Positions 1 through 8,541 of a DNA stretch of 64,000 nucleotides are shown here, piece after piece (position 1 is the stretch's first letter; each line of letters begins with the position of its first letter). Below the pieces are notes generated by a model. It did not search any database and was not told where the DNA came from. It was given only the letters and a program-made list of their open reading frames with translations. The translations under genes were made by a program, and so were the position numbers. The DNA is from a bacterium A37T11 (lineage in GTDB: Bacteria; Bacteroidota; Bacteroidia; Sphingobacteriales; Sphingobacteriaceae), in NCBI GenBank assembly GCA_900109895.1, contig FOBR01000003.1:124001-188000 (forward strand). Reading direction: 5' to 3'.

Positions 1-1
1 A

Positions 2-262
2 GATACCGCATTGACGCTTGAAATGAAGCTGCTGGAACGCTATCAAATAGACTGGGCCTTCCTTCCCATTGGCGGGCACTATACCATGGACGTCGAGGAT
101 GCCATTATTGCAGCAGATTTTATTCGCTGTAAAAATATTGTCGGCATTCACTACAATACCTTTCCGCCCATTACGATAGATACACAGTCCGCAGTTGCTG
201 CTTTCGAAAAGGCAGGATTGACGCTTCACCTTCCTGCCATAGGAGGCTCATTGAATTTATAG
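2..262 (+). CDS. UPF0173 metal-dependent hydrolase, C-terminal part
   Basis: This is the 3' end of a gene that begins before the window; the frame is open from base 2 and ends at TAG 260-262. The visible 86 residues contain LLPIGGHYTMD followed by DAIIAADF and GIHYNTFPPI, which matches the C-terminal third of UlaG/UPF0173 metallo-beta-lactamase-fold hydrolases. The His of GGHYTMD and the His of GIHYNT are in the positions expected for metal ligands of that fold. The physiological substrate of this family is generally unknown. The next gene is convergent, starting its 3' end 15 bases on. Confidence 0.85.
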   Translation, partial: DTALTLEMKLLERYQIDWAFLPIGGHYTMDVEDAIIAADFIRCKNIVGIHYNTFPPITIDTQSAVAAFEKAGLTLHLPAIGGSLNL

Positions 263-277
263 CCAGCAGGAGAAAGA

Positions 278-1414
278 CTATATGCCTTTCTCCCGCTTAA
301 TGCGCACGTTGTAAAACTCCAAAAGTCCCGAGTTGAGGGAAGGGAAGGCATCCGCTGAGATGGTAAACATATCCGTAATATATTCACCACTGCTGTAGGA
401 CGGGATCCAGTATGGGATAGTCCGAAAAGCCTGTAACAAGATATGGTCTGCGATTTTGTTGGCAAACGTGCTATCTGCGATGATTTCCAAAGGCAAGCCG
501 CTCTTGCTTACCTTTATCTTGACGATCACATGCTGGGGATCCAGCGACGTAGCATCGTAGCCAGAGAAAGAGACTTCTAGCCGCTTTCGCAGATATTCAT
601 TAAAACCTTCATGGTCATCCACATTGCAGTTTTTGCTTGTAAGTTCTTCCGCACGGGAGAATGACTCTGGTGGAATATAGCTAGTCCTCACCTTATCATC
701 ATATTCTTCCCCCGTATAATTATCAAAGCCATCCAGCATAATACCATTTTTAAATTGCTCATAACCGGCATCTTCTTTTTTCCCGCCAGGAAACAAGTAA
801 TCGATGTTCCAGAAGCCATTGGGTACGCCATCTTTAATCCGCCCTCTTGATTGGATGAAGGTGTAACCATACTCGTTGAAGTCGATAGCTTTAACAGCAA
901 ACTGGTATTTGCCATTCCCTTCGGTCACCTCTTTATTCCCGCGGTTATTCCAATAGCTTACCAAAGCAGCCTTATTATTCTCAAAACTGATTTCCTGAAA
1001 GGGACGGCCGTCCGGATAATAATAGCGCCAAAGGCCTGTGGGTTGATTGTTTTCAAAGGCACCTTCCCATTTGGTCTTGCCATTGTTGTGGTAAGCCTTA
1101 AAGGGGCCTGACTTAATTCCATGGGCGTAATTCCCTTCCAAAATCAGGTTGCCATTAGGTCCATAATCTTCAAAGTGGCCTTCAAATACCCGGTCCAGCG
1201 CATTAAAGTTTGACAAACGTTCAATTTGGGCATATTGACAGTTCTTATCTGCAAGATAATACTGTTCGTCATAATAGAAACGTGTTTTGCCACTATCAGC
1301 CGGTTCAAAATAAATAGGGGCAGGCAGGCTGTCAACCAGCGTGTCGGCCGCTTGCTGTATTGGCAATAGGTTGGCTGCTGTCAATATATATGAAAATAGC
1401 GTGGTTACAATCAT
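278..1414 (-). CDS. MORN-repeat exported protein with TonB-C-like tail
   Basis: The protein of about 378 residues starts with a hydrophobic signal peptide. Roughly residues 75-240 carry imperfect MORN/YwqK-type repeats (GPNGNLILEGNY, NNGKTKWEGAF, YPDGRPFQEISF). The last 110 residues resemble a TonB C-terminal-like domain (VIVKIKVSKSG). Such proteins occur widely in Bacteroidota and have no settled function; the YwqK 'antitoxin' label used for the repeat type says little here. The ATG at 1414 lies just after the polA stop (1417-1419); a TTG at 1420 overlapping that stop is an alternative start. Both genes are on the minus strand and probably co-transcribed. Confidence 0.7.
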   Translation of the reverse strand: MIVTTLFSYILTAANLLPIQQAADTLVDSLPAPIYFEPADSGKTRFYYDEQYYLADKNCQYAQIERLSNFNALDRVFEGHFEDYGPNGNLILEGNYAHGIKSGPFKAYHNNGKTKWEGAFENNQPTGLWRYYYPDGRPFQEISFENNKAALVSYWNNRGNKEVTEGNGKYQFAVKAIDFNEYGYTFIQSRGRIKDGVPNGFWNIDYLFPGGKKEDAGYEQFKNGIMLDGFDNYTGEEYDDKVRTSYIPPESFSRAEELTSKNCNVDDHEGFNEYLRKRLEVSFSGYDATSLDPQHVIVKIKVSKSGLPLEIIADSTFANKIADHILLQAFRTIPYWIPSYSSGEYITDMFTISADAFPSLNSGLLEFYNVRIKREKGI

Positions 1415-1416
1415 GA

Positions 1417-4230
1417 TCAATGGGCTTCCAGCCAGTTTTGTCCTTCGCCTATTTCTACCACGATAGGCACTTGTGTCTCAATAGCATGGCGCATACGCTC
1501 CCCGATGATCTCCTTAAAGGCAAGCACTTCCCCCTGTGGAACGTCAAACACCAGCTCATCATGCACCTGCATGGTCATATGGCCCTTTAGCCCTTGCTGC
1601 TTAATGTCGTCGTGGATGCGGATCATCGCGATTTTGATCATATCTGCAGCCGAACCTTGTATAGGCGCGTTGATCGCGTTACGTTCCGCAAAACCACGTA
1701 CGGTCATGTTGGCGGAGTTGATATCACGCAGGTAACGGCGCCGTTTTAATAAGGTCTCTACATACCCATGCTCTTTGGCAAAGGCAATCGTATCACTCAT
1801 GTACTGCCTGATACCGGCATATTGTGAAAAATACTGTTCAATCATATCGGCTGCCTCCTTTCGGGCAATTCCCAGGCTTTGCGACAAGCCAAATGCAGAC
1901 TGTCCATAGATGATGCCAAAATTCACCGCCTTGGCATTCCGCCGTTGCGAGGAAGTCACCTCTTCCAGCGCAATGCCATACACACGGGCAGCGGTTGCGG
2001 TGTGGATGTCCAGTCCTTTGCTGAACGCATCCAGCATATTGGCATCCTGACTGATTTCAGCTACCAGCCGCAGTTCGATCTGTGAATAATCGGCAGAAAG
2101 CAAAACATGGTCCTCATCCCGTGGGATAAATGCCTTGCGTACTTCACGACCCCGCTCGGTGCGGATCGGGATGTTCTGCAAATTTGGATTGGTTGAGCTG
2201 AGCCTGCCCGTAGCGGCAATGGCTTGGTTATAGGACGTATGCACGCGACCCGTCTTTGGGTTAATCAATGCAGGCAGCGCATCCACATAGGTTGACTTGA
2301 GTTTCTGTAGCTGCCGGAAATCCACGATGTTCTGTACAATATCGCTCTTGGGGGCCAGGGCCATCAATACATCCTCACCTGTCTGATACTGCCCCGTCTT
2401 GGTCTTTTTAGCCTTAGCGTCCAGTTGCAGTTTATCAAACAGTACTTCCCCCAGCTGTTTGGGAGAGGCTATGTTAAAGCGGACACCCGCTTTTTCATAA
2501 ATGGTCTGCTCAATCTGCAATACCTCGGTTTCAATGGACTTTGAAAACTCGGCTAACGCTTCAACATCAATGCGTACTCCTTGTTTTTCCATGGCCGCCA
2601 AAACCGGTACCAGCGGAAATTCCACTTCTTCTGCCAGTTTTTTAGCTTCCGCTTTCAAAAGCATCGGCTCAAATACCCGTTGAAGCTGCAAGGTGACATC
2701 GGCATCTTCTGCCGCATATTCCGTAATCTTTTCCAGCGCCACATCCCGCATATTGCCCTGGTTCTTTCCTTTGGGGCCGATAAGCTCGGTGATGGAAACA
2801 GGCGTATAGCCTAAGTAGTTTTCAGCCAGGATATCCATGCCATGCCGGGTTTCAGGGTCAAGCAGGTAGTGTGCCAGCATGGTATCAAACAGGGCTCCAC
2901 GTACCTCAATGCCGTACCATCCCAGAATAAGGATGTCAAATTTTAGGTTCTGACCGCTTTTGGCGATTGCTTCATGCGCAAATACCTCCCTAAAGATCTC
3001 CAGCACCAGCAGGCAACCCTCCTGGTCTGGGGGAACCGGCACATACCAGGCAATGCCAGGCTCAATGGCAAAAGAGAGGCCTACCAACTCCGAATGATTG
3101 GCATCCGTGCCCGTGGTCTCCGTATCAAAGCAAAAGCTGGATTGCTGCGAGAGCAAGGCTGCCAGTTCCTGTTGTTTTTCAGCCGTATCTGCACAGTAAT
3201 AGGTATGCGGTGTATTATGAATATTTTTAGCCGCTACCGGTGGGGTAGGAGCTTCTTCCCCCTCTACTGCATGAGGCAAGGCAGCAGGCGCATCGCTTGT
3301 GCCACCGAACATATCTATTTGCATGCCCGCTGTGGCTGCTTTCCCATCAGCCACGTTAAACTCATCGCCAAATACCCGGCGCCCGATCGTGCGGAATTCC
3401 AATTCAGCAAAGAGCGGCTCCAATAATTCACGGCTTGGCTTGCTGAGTAGCAAGGCTTCTTCATCCAATTCTACCGGCACATCCAGCAGGATAGTAGCCA
3501 GTTTTTTTGAAATGAGGCCCTGGGCGGCAAACTGCTCCACATTTTCCTTTTGCTTTCCTTTGAGCTTGTCGGTATTTTGCAACAGGTTTTCCACAGATCC
3601 GTATTGCTGAATGAGCAGCTTGGCCGTTTTCTCGCCAATACCCGGAATACCCGGAATACCATCCACCGCATCTCCCCATAGCCCCAGGATATCAATCACC
3701 TGCAATACATTTTCTATTTCCCATTTAGCCAGTATTTCAGGCACCCCTTGTATCTCGATGCCATTGCCCATGCGCGAGGGCTTGTAGATCCGGATATTTT
3801 CAGAGACCAGCTGGCCAAAATCCTTGTCAGGTGTCATGCAGTAGACCTGAAAACCTTCCAGCTCCGCTTTTTTTGCCAGCGTACCAATGATGTCATCGGC
3901 TTCATAGCCATCCAGGGTAATAAGGGGTATGTTAAAACCTTTGATGAGGCGAAAAACATAAGGTATGCCTGCAGCAAGATCCTCTGGCATCGCCTGCCGG
4001 TGTGCTTTATAAGCCTCAAATTCGGTATGTCTAGCCGTAGGGGCATCGGTATCAAATACGACCGCAATATGCGTTGGATGCTCTTTGCGGATCACCTCCA
4101 GCAGCGTATTGGTAAACCCCATAATGGCCGACGTATTGAGGCCGAATGAGGTAAACCGCGGGTTCTTGCTCAAGGCAAAATGCGCCCGGTATACCAAGGC
4201 CATCCCATCCAATAAAAAAAGCTTCTTCAC
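1417..4230 (-). CDS. polA: DNA polymerase I
   Basis: A full-length 937-residue family A DNA polymerase acting in Okazaki-fragment maturation and repair. The N-terminal FEN-like 5'-3' exonuclease domain starts at LLDGMALVYRAHFAL and contains the helix-hairpin-helix GIPGIGEKTAKLL. The 3'-5' exonuclease domain keeps the acidic FDTETTGTDA motif, so proofreading is probably active. The polymerase domain has motif A (DYSQIELR), motif B (RRNAKAVNFGIIYG) and motif C (QVHDELVFDVP). The start is a GTG at 4230; no in-frame ATG lies close upstream. A minus-strand promoter -7 match, CAAACTTA (reverse of TAAGTTTG), sits at 4255-4262. Confidence 0.97.
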   Translation of the reverse strand: MKKLFLLDGMALVYRAHFALSKNPRFTSFGLNTSAIMGFTNTLLEVIRKEHPTHIAVVFDTDAPTARHTEFEAYKAHRQAMPEDLAAGIPYVFRLIKGFNIPLITLDGYEADDIIGTLAKKAELEGFQVYCMTPDKDFGQLVSENIRIYKPSRMGNGIEIQGVPEILAKWEIENVLQVIDILGLWGDAVDGIPGIPGIGEKTAKLLIQQYGSVENLLQNTDKLKGKQKENVEQFAAQGLISKKLATILLDVPVELDEEALLLSKPSRELLEPLFAELEFRTIGRRVFGDEFNVADGKAATAGMQIDMFGGTSDAPAALPHAVEGEEAPTPPVAAKNIHNTPHTYYCADTAEKQQELAALLSQQSSFCFDTETTGTDANHSELVGLSFAIEPGIAWYVPVPPDQEGCLLVLEIFREVFAHEAIAKSGQNLKFDILILGWYGIEVRGALFDTMLAHYLLDPETRHGMDILAENYLGYTPVSITELIGPKGKNQGNMRDVALEKITEYAAEDADVTLQLQRVFEPMLLKAEAKKLAEEVEFPLVPVLAAMEKQGVRIDVEALAEFSKSIETEVLQIEQTIYEKAGVRFNIASPKQLGEVLFDKLQLDAKAKKTKTGQYQTGEDVLMALAPKSDIVQNIVDFRQLQKLKSTYVDALPALINPKTGRVHTSYNQAIAATGRLSSTNPNLQNIPIRTERGREVRKAFIPRDEDHVLLSADYSQIELRLVAEISQDANMLDAFSKGLDIHTATAARVYGIALEEVTSSQRRNAKAVNFGIIYGQSAFGLSQSLGIARKEAADMIEQYFSQYAGIRQYMSDTIAFAKEHGYVETLLKRRRYLRDINSANMTVRGFAERNAINAPIQGSAADMIKIAMIRIHDDIKQQGLKGHMTMQVHDELVFDVPQGEVLAFKEIIGERMRHAIETQVPIVVEIGEGQNWLEAH

Positions 4231-4336
4231 GTATGCTGCAATCTAGTTCAGCTACAAACTTAGGAATTATTTGGGATTATGCCCCGTCTGGCTGCCGGGA
4301 TTAGCTAGCTGTATCTTTTGCAAACCAAGTTTTGTA

Positions 4337-4783
4337 TCAACTTTTAAACTGACCGAAGTTGATATTTTGATAATAGCGGCTCTCTTTAGCAATCAAAAAT
4401 TCTTCCAAAAGAAATGTTTTATCGTTAAGCTCTGCTTGGATGATTTCTTCAATTTGTATTTTTAATACAGGCAAATCCTTTTTGATAATTTCAAATACTT
4501 TAAAGTTATCAAGGCCGGCATAGTTATGAGCCACCCTGTTCCTAAACTGTTTCATCACTTTCCAAGGGACTTTGGGATGTTTTGCTTTCAAAATGTTGTC
4601 AACTCTGGATGTTTGTTCACCTATATTAATAAAAAACATTAAACTAGCATTGAAGTCTTTTTGATCATTAGCAAAATAGAAATCAATTACTTCATCATAG
4701 CCTTTTGAATAAATGATGATCTTTTCAATAGACTCCAGAATACGAAGCAAATAGGTCAAGTCATTTTTAATGTCGGGTTGCAT
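4337..4783 (-). CDS. HepT-like (DUF86) ribonuclease toxin
   Basis: An all-helical 148-residue protein that matches the HepT/DUF86 family. It has the diagnostic R-x4-H-x-Y motif in RNRVAHNYAG, near residues 83-92, which is the RNase active site in characterised HepT toxins. HepT is normally neutralised by a neighbouring MntA nucleotidyltransferase that AMPylates the HxY tyrosine. Here the upstream partner overlaps the HepT start by 17 bases but is truncated (see 4767-4958). The toxin itself looks complete. The region is more AT-rich than its neighbours, consistent with transfer. Confidence 0.8.
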   Translation of the reverse strand: MQPDIKNDLTYLLRILESIEKIIIYSKGYDEVIDFYFANDQKDFNASLMFFINIGEQTSRVDNILKAKHPKVPWKVMKQFRNRVAHNYAGLDNFKVFEIIKKDLPVLKIQIEEIIQAELNDKTFLLEEFLIAKESRYYQNINFGQFKS

Positions 4784-4958
4784 AACGCATATCTTTCATA
4801 GCCCTATGAAGAATAATTGGTTCCACAAGCCCTTTGATCACAATGTCCACATGGGTATCCAGATCTTGTTCCATTTGGCTTTGTAGCTTAACCAGCGTTT
4901 GAAAAGGAATGGCGTCATCAATCATCAGGTCAATATCGTTGAACGATGTGACATGATG
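4767..4958 (-). pseudogene. truncated MntA-like nucleotidyltransferase antitoxin
   Basis: An open frame of 63 codons runs from just after TAG (4959-4961) to TAA (4767-4769). It reads NDIDLMIDDAIPF, then VDIVIKGLVEPII and a C-terminal HRAMKDMRYAT, which matches the second half of minimal nucleotidyltransferases (DxD then xVDIV). The N-terminal helix and the GS-x-R/Y-AR nucleotide-binding motif that should precede DID are missing and were not found in the other frames upstream. The first in-frame ATG is at 4925, inside the DIDLM motif. The fragment overlaps the HepT start as an intact pair would, so it is probably a 5'-deleted antitoxin gene. Confidence 0.65.
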
Positions 4959-5113
4959 CTAATATACGATCAAAATTTTAAATAACAAATATTATTCCTG
5001 AATACACTCTCAGTCTTTACCATCCCCCAGCATTCTCCAAGGACACATTAAACAATCATTTCCTAACCGATACAAAAAATGAAAAAATGTAATCGAAGGT
5101 TATGGGCAATTAT

Positions 5114-6352
5114 TTAAACCATCCCGATCACTCCCTGTAAATACGTCTCCACTAAACCCGCGCTGATGGTGTCATTGACATAACCAATGTGCATATCCGG
5201 CCGGATGATTATCATTTTAACTGCGTCTGGTTTCAACTCAAAAGCCCCGAAGACGGCATCATTGGCCGGGGAATAGGGGAGATAATAAAGTTGTAAGATT
5301 TCAGGATATTTATTCAGAACCCATTGGCTCAGTACAAACAGGCTGTTTTTGTTCAACGTACCCATTAACAGCAACACCAACCCTGGCTTGTTGCACCACT
5401 GTTGCAGAGAGGTATTCTTTTTTGTCTTTTCATCAAAAACGGTCAGATCTGGTAAGCGGTCACCCGCCATAAATTGGGTGCCATGGGCGTGGTGGTGGCT
5501 TAGCGGACTATGGCGATAAGAAATACCCAGTTGTGAAAGTTTCTCCCGGAAAGACCGCATCTTAGTAGGGTTGCGGAGTTGCCTTCTGAGCAGTGCATCC
5601 CGGAGAGTGCCCAACCAATTGTTACCCATAGGGGGCCTTTGCGGCACTAAAACTGCTTTTTCTTCCCAGACTAGCGGATCATTGGGAATCGCTTGCCTTT
5701 CTATTTTATAAGAATCTAAGAGCGCGGGTACCGCCTTACCACCAGCCACAAGCGCCAATTTCCAACCCAGGTTTACTGCGTCCTGGACATCTGTATTGAT
5801 GCTCTGACCCGGTTTAGTTAATATTCTGCCAGTCGCCCGACCGATATACATGCGGCGATGATCTGAAAATCTGGGGCTTGGAGTTTCCTTTCGCGATACA
5901 GGATCCGGGCAAGTATAGACCAGCCAAGAGATGTGCAGTTCGTGGCGGCGTCCATCCTGGTTTAATTGAATGATCAGGCCTTTTTTGCCCGCAGATACTT
6001 CGGCAATGGAGGTGTTCCAATAGATTGGGCATGCCTGGTCGCCTAACCTATGGAGTAAAGGACGTACAAGAAAAGATGGGTGAATAAGCAGGAAGTCATC
6101 CAGTGGCAGGTCTTGCTGCTCATTAGCAGCTATTGCTTTGGAGCGCAGTTCATCCTCCAGGCCCAATTGCCTGAAATATTCCAACGTGCGGGCCAGGATC
6201 ATCAACAAGCCAGCGTGGTTATATGTATCCGGACTTTCATCCAGGATGTATGGCCGGATGCCATAACGAAGTAATTGCACGGCCAGCATAAGCCCTGCAG
6301 GTCCGGCCCCAACGATCAGTACATCGGCTTGTTTATGTTCTTCATCATCCAT
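5114..6352 (-). CDS. shortened FAD-dependent aromatic-type monooxygenase
   Basis: A 412-residue protein of the p-hydroxybenzoate/phenol hydroxylase (TfdB/MhpA) family. The N-terminal Rossmann motif VLIVGAGPAGLMLA (residues 11-24) and the later NTDVQDAVNLGWKLALV (about 186-202) are clear. The C-terminal 110 residues look like the thioredoxin-like domain of this family (GDRLPDLTVFDE). Between residues 150 and 185 the normal DG motif, the central substrate-binding sheet and the GDAAH FAD motif are absent, so about 100 residues appear to be deleted in frame. The reading frame is intact. Whether it still binds flavin or acts as a hydroxylase is doubtful. It lies 8 bases upstream of the methylase gene and may share its transcript. 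Confidence 0.6.
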   Translation of the reverse strand: MDDEEHKQADVLIVGAGPAGLMLAVQLLRYGIRPYILDESPDTYNHAGLLMILARTLEYFRQLGLEDELRSKAIAANEQQDLPLDDFLLIHPSFLVRPLLHRLGDQACPIYWNTSIAEVSAGKKGLIIQLNQDGRRHELHISWLVYTCPDPVSRKETPSPRFSDHRRMYIGRATGRILTKPGQSINTDVQDAVNLGWKLALVAGGKAVPALLDSYKIERQAIPNDPLVWEEKAVLVPQRPPMGNNWLGTLRDALLRRQLRNPTKMRSFREKLSQLGISYRHSPLSHHHAHGTQFMAGDRLPDLTVFDEKTKKNTSLQQWCNKPGLVLLLMGTLNKNSLFVLSQWVLNKYPEILQLYYLPYSPANDAVFGAFELKPDAVKMIIIRPDMHIGYVNDTISAGLVETYLQGVIGMV

Positions 6353-6360
6353 CCCCGTAC

Positions 6361-7071
6361 CTAAAAGATCAAAAAAACGGTCGGCTTTTTATGTAAATCT
6401 ATCTGTCGCTTTCTCCATTGGCTAATGGGCTCACTAATGATCAGCTCATCCAGAGCAGTCAGGTTGCAGGCTACGCAAAGCCGGGTCTTCTGATCGGCGG
6501 TCTTTAAAATTTCTGCCAGCAGCTGGTTATTGCGAAAGGGGGTCTCAATAAAAAGCTGGGTTTGTTTTTCGCGCTGCGCACGTTTCTCCAGCTCTCTGAT
6601 CTTCTGGCTGCGTCCAGCGGGGTCTATGGGTAAATAGCCATGAAAGGTAAATCCCTGGCCGTTAAATCCAGAAGCCATCAGGGCAAGTATTAACGAACTG
6701 GGGCCAACCAGCGGAACAACTTTAATCCCCAATCGGTGAGCGTGGGCCACTATGTCAGCGCCAGGGTCTGCAATACCCGGGCAGCCCGCCTCACTCATTA
6801 AACCCACATCCCTGCCTGCCAGCAGGCCGTTGAAAAAGGTAGTAACGTCTTCCTGCAGGCGGTTGTGTTTACCATAGTCATGGAGGATAAGCTCACTTTG
6901 CGGCAGTTTCAGTCCTGCTTCTTTCAGAAATCGGCGGGCCGTTTTCTCATTTTCTACGATGTATTCCCGGATTTGATTGATAGTTTCTGATAGGAATGGG
7001 GTAAAAGATGCTGCCGCTGCTTCGGAAGCCAGCGGTACTGGTATTAAAAACAAGGTTCCCGGAGATGCCAT
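6361..7071 (-). CDS. RsmI-like SAM-dependent methyltransferase (tetrapyrrole methylase fold)
   Basis: About 236 residues with the tetrapyrrole methylase/RsmI fold. MASPGTLFLIPVPL opens the protein, and GRDVGLMSEAGCPGIADPG and VVPLVGPSSLILALMASG are the typical SAM-site segments. RsmI methylates the ribose of C1402 in 16S rRNA; Bacteroidota also carry this shorter paralogue, and which substrate it uses cannot be told from sequence. The ATG at 7071 is preferred. A TTG at 7086 lies inside the T-tract of a terminator and is unlikely to be the start. Confidence 0.8.
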   Translation of the reverse strand: MASPGTLFLIPVPLASEAAAASFTPFLSETINQIREYIVENEKTARRFLKEAGLKLPQSELILHDYGKHNRLQEDVTTFFNGLLAGRDVGLMSEAGCPGIADPGADIVAHAHRLGIKVVPLVGPSSLILALMASGFNGQGFTFHGYLPIDPAGRSQKIRELEKRAQREKQTQLFIETPFRNNQLLAEILKTADQKTRLCVACNLTALDELIISEPISQWRKRQIDLHKKPTVFLIF

Positions 7072-7084
7072 GTGGCAAATATGC

Positions 7085-7122
7085 AAAAAAAATCCCCGGT
7101 ATGCACAGATGGCATGCCGGGG
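7085..7122 (-). terminator. intrinsic terminator after the DUF1080 gene
   Basis: On the minus strand an 11-bp GC-rich stem (7122-7112 with 7104-7094, one G-U pair, 7-base loop) is followed by eight T residues (7092-7085). It lies 24 bases past the stop of the DUF1080 gene and just before the RsmI-like start. Confidence 0.85.
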
Positions 7123-7145
7123 GGACCTATGAAGGGCTGTTTGTT

Positions 7146-8525
7146 TTACAAATTTTTTAATTTAATGGAGCGAAAAGAAACACGGTTCCCGTGATCCTGT
7201 AACAGGATGTGTCCTGCTTTGGCCAGACCAAAGTCTTTCCACACTTTGTATTTACTGATCGACACTAAATGTTTAAATTCTGCCGACCCGCGTACATACT
7301 CGAGTACTTTTATACCATTGAGGTAGTGTTCTACCCGATTGTCCGGATACACGACCACCCGCCCACGGTTCCATTCGCCAATAGGATGTAGGAATCGTTT
7401 TTCCTTTTTGGAAGTGATCAGATCATATAGCGAGGCTAATGTCCGGTCGCCATCACGTCCCAGCTTGGCGTCCGGATGGCGCTCATCGTCCAACACCTGA
7501 TATTCCAGACCAATGGCTGAACCGTTGGTGTTTTCGTCCAAGGTTACAAAATATTTGACTCCACTATTGGCGCCGGGCGTAAGTTTAAACTCAAAAGACA
7601 AATCAAAAGCGCTATATTCATCATTGGTCACAATGTCTCCGCCGTTTGCAGCCTCTTTGCCGTCTGATGGGAGCACCGTGATGGTACCGTCCTTTATTTC
7701 CCATCCTTTAACAGGAAACGGTGCCGTTTTGGTTCGTGCACTTTTCCATCCAGCGCTGCTCTTTCCGTCAAAAAGTAATTTATACCCATTTTCCTTGTCG
7801 TAAGCAGAAAGATGGTTAGGAGCCAGATCTACCACATAGATCCCTTTAGGAAAAGAGGTAGGCTTCAGATTTTTTGTTTGGATACGGATGTTTTTAAAAT
7901 ATACTTTCTTACCATCCAATTCATCCTTGCTGATCGCATGTACTTGCAAACCAATGAAACCGGTCTGGTCCAAGGTATCGATCACATAGGCAGCCGGCAC
8001 GCCATTTACCCAAGTTTTGGTTTCATTTCCAATGGCTTCAATACGATAATGATTATATTCTTCCGGTTTGTAGGCTTTTTTGGCAGCGGTATCCAATTCA
8101 AGCGGATAGAGCCACATTCGCCTGGCTTCATCATAGATACCACCTGTCCATGCCCGGGGAGATGGATCAATCTCCATTTGCCGGCCGTAAACCCGTCCCT
8201 TTCCATTATCGCGTGTGGGGTCAAAATGGCTGCGTGTCTGGATACCTGAGTTGGTCTCTGTCCCTTCCAATTTAATGTCGGCCTCCAGTATAAAATCACC
8301 ATATTCCTTCTCAGTAACCAAAAAACTATTGGCAGAGCCTTTGGTCATAGTACCAACAATAGCTCCATCAGTTATCGCATAAGGGGCTTTGCCCACGATC
8401 TGTTTCCAACCATTCAGGGTCTTTCCATCAAATAAATTTTGCCATTTTCCGGTTTCCTGTGCCTGCAATGGTAAATAAGCAATGCTGGCAATCAGCAGTA
8501 AATGATAACTTTTTTTAAAGTTCAT
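7146..8525 (-). CDS. two-domain DUF1080 (3-keto-disaccharide hydrolase-type) secreted protein
   Basis: About 459 residues with signal peptide MNFKKSYHLLLIASIAYLPLQAQ. Two concanavalin-like DUF1080 domains follow, opening with WQNLFDGKTLNGWKQI and YKLLFDGKSSAGWKS. Each repeats the FDGK...GW start and an internal sequence of the type EADIKLEG/SFEFKLTPGANSG. Characterised DUF1080 members cleave 3-keto-glycosides, a pathway that pairs with Gfo/Idh dehydrogenases. The gene immediately upstream is such an oxidoreductase, 17 bases away, which supports a shared role in oxidative glycoside turnover. The ATG at 8525 directly precedes the signal peptide; an upstream start at 8567 would add an unlikely leader. 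Confidence 0.85.
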   Translation of the reverse strand: MNFKKSYHLLLIASIAYLPLQAQETGKWQNLFDGKTLNGWKQIVGKAPYAITDGAIVGTMTKGSANSFLVTEKEYGDFILEADIKLEGTETNSGIQTRSHFDPTRDNGKGRVYGRQMEIDPSPRAWTGGIYDEARRMWLYPLELDTAAKKAYKPEEYNHYRIEAIGNETKTWVNGVPAAYVIDTLDQTGFIGLQVHAISKDELDGKKVYFKNIRIQTKNLKPTSFPKGIYVVDLAPNHLSAYDKENGYKLLFDGKSSAGWKSARTKTAPFPVKGWEIKDGTITVLPSDGKEAANGGDIVTNDEYSAFDLSFEFKLTPGANSGVKYFVTLDENTNGSAIGLEYQVLDDERHPDAKLGRDGDRTLASLYDLITSKKEKRFLHPIGEWNRGRVVVYPDNRVEHYLNGIKVLEYVRGSAEFKHLVSISKYKVWKDFGLAKAGHILLQDHGNRVSFRSIKLKNL

Positions 8526-8541
8526 GGGGTTGTATACAAGG

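Noticed and set aside
278-1414. MORN-repeat gene as a YwqK-type antitoxin
   Set aside because: The repeat type is shared with many Bacteroidota surface proteins, there is a signal peptide and no toxin partner is adjacent.
2974-3426. 150-codon plus-strand frame inside polA
   Set aside because: It lies entirely opposite conserved polA sequence and shows no recognisable protein features.
3640-3665. Short tandem repeat CCCGGAATA in polA
   Set aside because: It codes for GIPGIPGIGEKTA, which is close to the normal helix-hairpin-helix sequence of PolI, so it needs no special explanation.
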